Shown piece after piece: positions 1 to 6,100 of a DNA stretch of 6,248 bases. Made by a program: the position numbers and the translations under genes. The notes beneath the pieces are model-generated. The model searched no databases. It was given only the letters and a program-made list of their open reading frames with translations, and was not told the DNA's origin. Within the stretch, counting starts at the first letter, position 1; every line of letters begins with the position of its first letter. The stretch spans positions 1-6,248 of the forward strand of contig JANXDK010000031.1 of assembly GCA_025059435.1 (NCBI GenBank), written 5' to 3'. This DNA comes from Thermoproteota archaeon (GTDB lineage Archaea; Thermoproteota; EX4484-205; JAAOZP01).

Positions 1-1443
1 TATTAGGGTTATTATGCTCTCCGGTGGAATAATTATTCTGAAAATGTTATCTGAAGATTGAATATTAGACAAACGTAGGCAATTCTCTATGCTTGAAGTA
101 CGATACTGTTCCATGGATGTTTTTACACTTTCCTCTATTCGGAGTTCTGCGTTAAACTGTTTCTTACTCCTGTTTATTATTACGACTATAATTCTGTTTG
201 TGGTCTCGTCTAGAAAGGCGGATGTTAATATGTCTACGTCAGAAGATGATGAGTATATTCTTCTTGAACCGGGAGTGATAAACTTTGAATAATGCTTCAA
301 AGCATAGTATACAGTATTGACTTTATACCCCTCACCAAATGGGTCTATGCTGATTAAACCGTTTCCAACCCAGAACAACGTCCACACTAAGTAGGCCGAG
401 GCATTTCCATAGACCAGCGTATTTCGGATATGTTGAGCGGCTGCCAATGCCTCTTCTAAAGTACCTGCCTTAACAAACTCTAAGTAACTATACTCGGTTT
501 GCCATAATGGTCTATTATATTTTACACCACGTTTCGCAACATTTTCCAAATGTATTATTTCACTATCTGGATCAAAATAATCTATGTCATAGAGATGGAA
601 GTTGAGAACATCTACATAGAGTGCTGCTTCTGGATCTGACATTATCACATCTATGTAATCAGGTGCTTTAGATACCTGTGCGGTTTCAGGTAGTAAAATC
701 TTCGTAGTCAGATTCAAAGCTTTGAATTTTCTACCCACAACCTTTACTAGATCCCTTAATTGTTCAGGTGTATATACGCATGTTTCCCAATCTTCAGTCC
801 AGAAATCGGGCTCATTCTGAATACTTATCCAGCCTATGTCAATACCATGATATTTCCTATACCCTATTACGTATGCTGCTAACCATTCTGCGAATTCCTC
901 ATACATCTCAGGAAGAAGGTAGCCCCCACCGTTTTCTTTACGGTTGCTCTTCATCCACCATGGAGGACTCCAGACCGAAGCGAGAAACTTACTTACGCCT
1001 CTGGCCTTAGCTTGCTGCGCGTTCCAAACCTGATGCCAGTCGGTGTTAAAATTGAAACCATCCCAATTAAAATTGTTTGGATCATTATCATCATTATAGA
1101 TTTCGATTAAAGACCATACACGCATTCTGTAAATACTTATCCCAAGATCGGAGAATAATAGGTTCAATACTTCCGTTTTCAACGGCTCCCTGAGGTTATA
1201 TACTAGAGATTCGAAATAAGCTCCGGATCCTCCAAATCCCTCGATAACCTGGTACTTTATAGACGTGTTTACTCTTATACTTACAACAGTATTTTGCACG
1301 CTGCCTGTACCAGGAGGGTTAGTTATGGTTATGTTTCCGCTATCCCCGTTACCGCTTTTCCTAGTAGCGATGAAAACGAGAATTAGCATACAAATCACTG
1401 CAATAAATAGAACAAAAACAATTAGAGCAGTTTGCTTCTTCAT
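1..1443 (-). CDS. GH30-family glycoside hydrolase (probable xylanase), membrane-anchored; 3' end cut by window
   Basis: 481 codons are open from ATG 1443 to the window edge with no stop. Residues 1-4 (MKKQ) are basic/polar and about 5-27 are a hydrophobic helix, then a G/N/S/T spacer (about 29-52) with sequon N37-I-T; this is a signal anchor that would place the enzyme outside the cell. The barrel follows: GFGGSGAYFE near 69-78, VWSPPWWMKSN at 157-167, QNEPD at 209-213 with E211 as likely acid/base, and LWQTEYS at 313-319 with E317 as likely nucleophile. From about 385 (YYALKHYSKFITPG) to 481 comes the side beta-sandwich typical of GH30. The layout and the QNEPD...ETC stretch resemble the bacterial GH30 xylanases (subfamily 8-like, from memory). 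The arginine that binds the methylglucuronic acid branch in those enzymes is not seen at 353-361 (TLFWVGNG region), so strict glucuronoxylanase activity is doubtful; a plain xylanase or another beta-glycosidase is possible. The last strand (PPESIITLI) suggests only a few residues are missing, although a C-terminal module cannot be excluded. The ATG is chosen because it precedes the anchor and an upstream in-frame TAG lies at 1488-1486. Confidence 0.88.
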   Translation of the reverse strand, partial: MKKQTALIVFVLFIAVICMLILVFIATRKSGNGDSGNITITNPPGTGSVQNTVVSIRVNTSIKYQVIEGFGGSGAYFESLVYNLREPLKTEVLNLLFSDLGISIYRMRVWSLIEIYNDDNDPNNFNWDGFNFNTDWHQVWNAQQAKARGVSKFLASVWSPPWWMKSNRKENGGGYLLPEMYEEFAEWLAAYVIGYRKYHGIDIGWISIQNEPDFWTEDWETCVYTPEQLRDLVKVVGRKFKALNLTTKILLPETAQVSKAPDYIDVIMSDPEAALYVDVLNFHLYDIDYFDPDSEIIHLENVAKRGVKYNRPLWQTEYSYLEFVKAGTLEEALAAAQHIRNTLVYGNASAYLVWTLFWVGNGLISIDPFGEGYKVNTVYYALKHYSKFITPGSRRIYSSSSDVDILTSAFLDETTNRIIVVIINRSKKQFNAELRIEESVKTSMEQYRTSSIENCLRLSNIQSSDNIFRIIIPPESIITLI

Positions 1444-1470
1444 CTTAAGCCCTTCTGAATCATCCAGTAG

Positions 1471-1483
1471 ATAAACTTTAAAC
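1471..1483 (-). promoter_or_regulatory. Probable TATA element of the GH30 gene
   Basis: Read on the minus strand, the AT-rich stretch GTTTAAAGTTTAT lies 28-40 nt before the GH30 ATG. By the usual archaeal spacing (about 25 nt from TATA to start site), transcription would begin around 1447-1455, giving a leader of only about 5-12 nt. A weak purine run (GAAGG, 1455-1451) is the only Shine-Dalgarno-like sequence. The call rests on position and composition only. Confidence 0.45.
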
Positions 1484-1524
1484 TTCTATGTTTCCATTAT
1501 AAGCACCGTTCCCCATTAATTCCC

Positions 1525-1538
1525 GCTTAGCGTTAAGC
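1525..1538. repeat. Short inverted repeat abutting the GH10 TATA box
   Basis: GCTTA (1525-1529) and TAAGC (1534-1538) are perfect reverse complements separated by GCGT. The repeat ends at the base just before the TATA element at 1539-1546, covering the place where the TFB recognition element would sit. A dimeric regulator bound here could block or assist TFB. With arms of only 5 bp it may be chance. Confidence 0.3.
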
Positions 1539-1546
1539 CTTATATC
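1539..1546 (+). promoter_or_regulatory. TATA element of the GH10 gene (leaderless transcript likely)
   Basis: CTTATATC is centred about 29 nt upstream of the GH10 ATG at 1572. At usual archaeal TATA-to-start distances the transcript would begin at or within a few bases of the ATG, as in leaderless crenarchaeal mRNAs. A weak AGGAT at 1560-1564 could act as a partial Shine-Dalgarno site if the start site lies further upstream. Confidence 0.5.
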
Positions 1547-1571
1547 AAACACTCTTCGTAGGATTTTTTAA

Positions 1572-2711
1572 ATGCTCTCGAGAAGAATAATGCTTATTTA
1601 CATCCTTCTTATAGTGGTTATTGCATTAGCTTCATTATTTTTCCTAAGTTTAATAACGCGTAACACTAGTACTCGTGTTGAAAAACCAAGTGGAGGTGAG
1701 ACTAATAACAATGATGTTTACACTCCTCTTGCAAAGAATTACACATTAAAAAGCCTGGCTGATAGACTAGGGTTAAAAATAGGTACGGCCATCAGTTTCT
1801 CACATTTTGATGATGCTAATTATATTGAGACTATTGTTCAAGAGTTCAATACCGTGACTCCAGAGAACGAGATGAAATTCGTCCTTATACATCCTTTCCC
1901 CAGCATCTATACTTTTTCAAGAGCAGATAGGATAGTTGAATTCGCTGAAAAACACGGCTTAAAAGTACGTGGCCATTGTCTAGTTTGGCATCAACAATTA
2001 CCAGACTGGATAACACAGGGGAATTTCACTAGGGAAGAGTGGATTCAAATACTACGGGACCACATTATGACTGTAGTGAGTCGCTACAGGGGCAAAGTTT
2101 ACGCTTGGGACGTTGTCAATGAGGCTGTTACGGAAAACGGGTATTTGAGAAACAGCGTTTGGCTTAGGAATATCGGCCCAGAGTACATAGAGCTGGCCTT
2201 CAGATTGGCTCATGAAGCAGATCCGAATGCATTATTATTCTATAACGATTACGGCATAGAGAGCATTAATAGGAAATCTGATGGAGTTTACAATCTTATT
2301 AAGACGCTCTTAAAACGTGGGGTACCAATCCACGGAGTTGGCTTCCAAATGCACATAAGCATTGAAAGATACCCCGATCCAGACAGCTTAGCTGAAAACA
2401 TAAAGAGGTTTAGAGAACTAGGCCTTCAGGTTGAAATAACCGAGATGGACGTTAGCATTCCGATGCCTGCTTCAAATGATGAGCTTGCTAAGCAAGCAGA
2501 AATATATAAGAAAATATTTAAAACATACCTTGATAGCGCTGGTCCAAATACATTCATAATGTGGGGCTTTACCGACAAGTATTCCTGGATACCCTACACC
2601 TTCTCCGAATCAGGGGCTGCTCTTATTTTCGATGAAAAATACCGTACTAAACCTGCTTATTACGCTTTAGTAGAAGTTCTTCTCGAGGAACTTGATGAGA
2701 TAAGCAAGTAG
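1572..2711 (+). CDS. GH10 endo-1,4-beta-xylanase, membrane-anchored
   Basis: 379-residue complete protein. GH10 enzymes hydrolyse internal beta-1,4 bonds of xylan with retention of configuration. Residues 1-5 (MLSRR) are basic and about 6-28 form one hydrophobic segment, followed by an N/T/S/G-rich spacer (about 31-50), so it is probably a signal-anchored enzyme facing outward. The catalytic barrel spans about 55-372. Family landmarks are all present: TPENEMK (96-102), WHQQLPDW (139-146), DVVNEA (180-185) with acid/base E184, GFQMHI (257-262) with H261, ITEMDVS (289-295) with nucleophile E291, and WGFTDKYSW (331-339). The domain has normal single-domain length; no carbohydrate-binding or S-layer module is attached. 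Sequons N31-T-S, N56-Y-T and N151-F-T would suit surface N-glycosylation. ATG 1572 is preferred over the in-frame ATG at 1590 because it keeps the basic RR before the membrane segment and fits the TATA spacing. It is divergent from the GH30 gene, which points to a shared role in hemicellulose use. Arginine codons include 7 CGN of 21, more than in carB. Family assignment is very secure; the exact natural substrate is inferred. Confidence 0.96.
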   Translation: MLSRRIMLIYILLIVVIALASLFFLSLITRNTSTRVEKPSGGETNNNDVYTPLAKNYTLKSLADRLGLKIGTAISFSHFDDANYIETIVQEFNTVTPENEMKFVLIHPFPSIYTFSRADRIVEFAEKHGLKVRGHCLVWHQQLPDWITQGNFTREEWIQILRDHIMTVVSRYRGKVYAWDVVNEAVTENGYLRNSVWLRNIGPEYIELAFRLAHEADPNALLFYNDYGIESINRKSDGVYNLIKTLLKRGVPIHGVGFQMHISIERYPDPDSLAENIKRFRELGLQVEITEMDVSIPMPASNDELAKQAEIYKKIFKTYLDSAGPNTFIMWGFTDKYSWIPYTFSESGAALIFDEKYRTKPAYYALVEVLLEELDEISK

Positions 2712-2937
2712 AATCCTTAAGCATAAATATTCATGATATAGAATTAGATACTGGATATTCGCCAGAATTTTTATTTGGATCCGGTTTACCCCGGCTTTAG
2801 ATAAAAGGACTTTTAAATTCCCCTAATCTTATTACTCTGGGAATGAAGGTTTTTAATTAAGCTTCATATTCGTGTATGCTTTCTACCTTTACCAATCAAA
2901 TACCATGTAAGTCGTTTAATAATAGATTTGGGTAGTT
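2712..2937. other. Intergenic stretch without a recognisable gene
   Basis: No coding region, tRNA or known RNA family is recognisable. It contains T-rich tracts (2768-2776, 2811-2814, 2850-2854), an imperfect hairpin pairing TGAAG (2844-2848) with CTTCA (2862-2866), and a 19-codon ATG frame (2876-2935) with no ribosome-binding site or coding character. It mainly looks like the GH10 3' region and spacer. Confidence 0.5.
2768..2776 (+). terminator. T-rich probable terminator after the GH10 gene
   Basis: TTTTTATTT begins 57 nt after the GH10 stop codon. Archaeal RNA polymerase commonly terminates at such T-rich tracts without needing a strong hairpin, and none is evident directly before it. A second T-run lies at 2850-2854. 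Confidence 0.4.
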
Positions 2938-2962
2938 ATTTAGCTTCAAATATGAGCTAAAT
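2938..2962. repeat. Perfect 8-bp inverted repeat upstream of the carB leader promoter
   Basis: ATTTAGCT (2938-2945) is the exact reverse complement of AGCTAAAT (2955-2962), with a 9-nt spacer. It ends about 6 bases before the purine-rich BRE at 2968-2973 and 12 before the TATA element. The centre-to-centre distance of the arms is 17 bp, more than one but less than two helical turns. It could be an operator for a dimeric regulator; no T-run follows, so an RNA terminator is less likely. Confidence 0.45.
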
Positions 2963-2967
2963 CCTTT

Positions 2968-2982
2968 GGAAACATTTAAATA
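2968..2982 (+). promoter_or_regulatory. BRE/TATA promoter upstream of the carB leader
   Basis: GGAAAC (2968-2973) followed by ATTTAAATA (2974-2982) matches the archaeal pattern of a purine/A-rich TFB recognition element joined to a TATA box; it is the best such match in the window. Expected start of transcription is about 3000-3006, some 130 nt before carB. The transcript would begin with the structured segment at 3000-3098. Confidence 0.55.
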
Positions 2983-2999
2983 GGGTAAAATCCTCCTTC

Positions 3000-3098
3000 T
3001 ATCTCCTCAGATAATTCGGTGACGAAGGTAAAGAATAGTGGAGGAGTATACGTTTACAAGTTTTCAACAATATGTATCTGTCTTTTACAGATGTTTTT
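3000..3098 (+). promoter_or_regulatory. Candidate structured leader RNA of carB or independent small RNA
   Basis: This segment follows the BRE/TATA promoter at the right distance. CTCCTC (3003-3008) pairs perfectly with GAGGAG (3041-3046), and TAT (3000-3002) can extend the stem with ATA (3048-3050) across a bulged T. Inside it TTCG (3015-3018) pairs with CGAA (3023-3026) around GTGA, a GNRA-type tetraloop. The 3' end is a second hairpin plus T5 (see terminator). Promoter, folded body and terminator in about 100 nt fit either a small non-coding RNA or an attenuation leader controlling carB. It does not match a riboswitch class I recognise, and no clear C/D box pair or H/ACA ending is visible. 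Stem assignments are by eye. Confidence 0.4.
3076..3098 (+). terminator. Hairpin plus T-run resembling an intrinsic terminator, before carB
   Basis: ATCTGT (3076-3081) pairs perfectly with ACAGAT (3087-3092) around loop CTTTT; G-T wobbles can lengthen the stem by one or two pairs, and TTTTT follows at 3094-3098. The stem is AT-rich and modest, but the T-run alone is a known archaeal termination signal. It would stop transcripts from the 2968-2982 promoter just before carB. The same T-run is also part of the carB-proximal TATA-like element. Confidence 0.45.
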
Positions 3099-3106
3099 AA
3101 AAATTT
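3094..3106 (+). promoter_or_regulatory. Probable carB-proximal TATA element
   Basis: TTTTTAAAAATTT is centred about 37 nt before the carB ATG. Transcription would start near 3122-3127, giving a leader of about 10-15 nt that still contains all or most of the AGGTG ribosome-binding site. It lacks a convincing BRE. It overlaps the T-run of the preceding hairpin, so either function, or both, may apply. Confidence 0.45.
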
Positions 3107-3125
3107 CTAGTTTTATTCAAACAAT

Positions 3126-3130
3126 AGGTG
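3126..3130 (+). promoter_or_regulatory. Shine-Dalgarno site of carB
   Basis: AGGTG matches the archaeal Shine-Dalgarno core (part of GGAGGTGAT) and ends 6 nt before ATG 3137. This spacing supports that ATG as the start. Confidence 0.65.
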
Positions 3131-3136
3131 GTTCAA

Positions 3137-6100
3137 ATGCCAAAATTTAGCGACATAAGGAAAGTGCTCGTTATAGGAAGTGGAGGAATCGTAATTGCTC
3201 AAGCTGCAGAATTCGATTATAGCGGAAGTCAAGCGCTGAAGGCTCTGAAGGAAGATGGTATTGAAACCGTCATCGTTAATCCGAATATCGCTACTATCCA
3301 GACTAGCAGGAGGATGGCTGACAAGGTTTATCTCGAGCCATTGACCGTAGACTCTGTTTCTAAGATTATTGAGAAAGAGAGGGTTGATGGTATTCTACTC
3401 GGATTCGGTGGTCAAACAGCTCTCAACCTAGGCCTAGCTCTTCACGATGCCGGCATATTGGATAAGTATGGCGTTAAAGTACTTGGATGCTCTATTGAAA
3501 CAATTAGGACAGCCGAGGACAGGGATCTTTTCAGAAGGGCTATGTGGGATATTGGTTTAAATGTTCCTCCCAGTGATATTGCAAGATCTCCTGAGGATGC
3601 TCTCAAGATTTCTGAAAGATTGGGATTCCCGCTCCTTGTAAGAACTTCTTTTACACTAGGTGGTCATAGTTCTGGAATAGTCAAAGACAAGAATGAGTTA
3701 TACAATGTTGTTTCTAGGGCCTTGAAGTGGAGCCTTAATGGCGAGGTGCTTGTTGAAAGGTCTTACTTCGGTTGGAAAGAGTTGGAGTATGAGTATATGA
3801 GGGACTACTACGGTAATGCTGTCGCCGTCGCTACTATGGAGGGCTTCGACCCGCTGGGTGTGCATACTGGTGAGAAAATCGTTGTCGTACCCACTCAAAC
3901 TCTTACGAACAAGGAGTACCATATGATCAGAGAGGCTGGGTTAAGAATTATCGAAAAGCTTGGTATTGTGGGGGAGTGCAATATACAGTTTGGCCTTAAC
4001 CCTGATGACGGTGAGTTAATAGTTATCGAGGTAAATCCCAGGCTTTCAAGGTCTAGTGCCCTAGCTTCCAAGGCTACTGGCTATCCCCTAGCTTATATGG
4101 CAGCAAAGTTGGCTATTGGCTATAGGATAGACGAGATAATTAACAAGGTTACCGGGATTACTAAGGCAAGCTTCGAACCTGCACTGGACTATGTTGTGGT
4201 AAAGTATCCGAGGTGGGACTTCAGGAAGTTCCCAGGTGATGTGGATAGGACGATAGGGACGATGATGAAGTCTGTTGGCGAGGTCATGGCTATAGGCAGG
4301 ACTTTCGAAGAGGCTTTACAAAAGGCTGTGAGAATGCTTCAAATAGGAAAAATTGGAGTTGTAGGCAATGATGGGGAAGAAGATGGTGTACCGTCGGAAT
4401 TATCAGAGTTCCTCAAACCCACGGATGAAAGGCTTTTCAACGTTGTTAGGGCTTTAAAGGCTGGTGTTGGCGTAGATGAGATAAACAGGATAACGGGTAT
4501 AGATAAGTGGTTCCTCTACAGGATACTGAATATAATCCGGGTTGATTCTGAACTTAAGCATCTCCGTGACAAGGATGAGAAAAAGATTGTTGAGAAGATT
4601 AGGGAGGCTAAGAGGCTTGGTTTCTCAGATGTGCAGATAGCTAGAAGACTGGGGTGGAGCGAGGACGAGGTTAGGAGCTTTAGGATCAGACACGGAATTA
4701 AGCCTGTTTTCAAACTAATAGATACGATGGCTGCCGAATGGGAGTCTGTCACAAATTATCTCTACGCCACCTACGGCGATGAGATTAGCGATGTGTCTGA
4801 GAAGCCCGGTAGGAGGAAAGTGATAATCTTAGGTGCTGGCACCAATAGGATTGGGAGTAGCGTCGAGTTCGACTATTGCACTATGCATACCGTCTGGTCA
4901 ATGAAAGAAGAGGGTTTTGACGAGGTTATTGTCGTAAACAATAATCCTGAAACTGTTTCAACGGATTATGATATGTCTGACAAGTTGTATTTCGAGGAGC
5001 TTTCCTTCGAGAGAGTCATGGATATTGTGGAGACTGAGAAGCCTGAGGGTGTTGTAGTAAACGTCGGTGGCCAGGATCCGATTAATATTACTCCAAAGCT
5101 TCATAAGTATGGCGTTAAGATACTAGGTACTCCGCCTTTAAGCATAGACCATGCCGAAGACAGGGCTAAGTTTAGTCTCTTGTTGGATAAGCTTGGGATA
5201 AAGCAGCCTCCTTGGGCCAGGGTTATTAGTATTGAGGAGGCTGTTTCTAAAGCCAGGGAAATAGGATATCCTGTCTTAGTAAGACCCTCATACGTATTGT
5301 CGGGTGCAGCAATGAACGTTGCGACAAATGAGGAAGAGCTTGTAGAATACATTCGTAAAGCCACTAGGATCTCGCCGGAGCACTCTGTGGTTATAAGTAA
5401 GTTTTTCGAACAGGCCTATGAAGTTGAGGTCGATGCAGTGAGCGACGGCGAAGATGTTCTAATAGGAGGCATCATGGAGCACATAGAGTATGCCGGTACT
5501 CATAGTGGTGACGCTACGATAGTGACTCCACCACAGAGGCTTCCTGAAAATGTTGTAAATATGGTCAAGGATTATACTGAAAAGATTGCAAAAGAGCTTA
5601 ATATAATTGGTCCATTCAACATACAGTATCTTGTTAAAGATTATGAAGTGTATGTTATAGAGGCTAATGTGAGGGCGAGTAGGACAATGCCTTTCGTCAG
5701 CAAGGTTACCGGAATACCTTTAATATGGCTCGCAGGTAAGATTATAGCTGGTCGTAAGATTAGAGAATTCTCTAATCTGCTTAAGCGTAACGAGAAGACC
5801 ATTGGCGTCAAGGTTCCTGTCTTCTCATTCGTCAGGCTTAAGGGTGCTGATCCTGTTCTAGGTGTCGAAATGAGATCCACCGGGGAGGTTGCATGCATAG
5901 GTTATGATTTCATAAATACTTTCATAAGGGCATGGATTTCATCTGGCCTAAGCCTACCTTCGGATGATAGCGTAATATTCATAACGGTTAGAGACGAGGA
6001 TAAGCTTAGAGCAGTAAGGATTGCTAAGAACCTAATGGAAATTGGCTTTACAATAGCTGCTACGCGAGGTACTAGGAGTTTCTTAATGTCCCACGGGCTT

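Noticed and set aside
89..1474. Plus-strand open frames at 89-292, 768-1010 and 1265-1474
   Set aside because: They lie on the opposite strand of the GH30 gene, whose family motifs are unmistakable; they have no family motifs or ribosome-binding sites.
1444..2722. CTTAAGC recurring at 1444-1450 and 2716-2722, and TTAAGC at 1533-1538
   Set aside because: The same short words also occur inside carB, so they carry no site-specific information.
2779..2794. CCGG-TTTACC-CCGG mini inverted repeat
   Set aside because: Four-base arms are expected by chance and no functional context is seen.
2876..2935. A 19-codon ATG frame in the intergenic region
   Set aside because: No ribosome-binding site, no promoter at the right distance, and a length expected by chance.
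3003..3092. Reading the leader as a C/D-box or H/ACA guide RNA
   Set aside because: GTGACGA (3019-3025) is only a near match to a C box and no paired D box follows on the same strand; no ACA sits at the right distance after the CTCCTC/GAGGAG stem.
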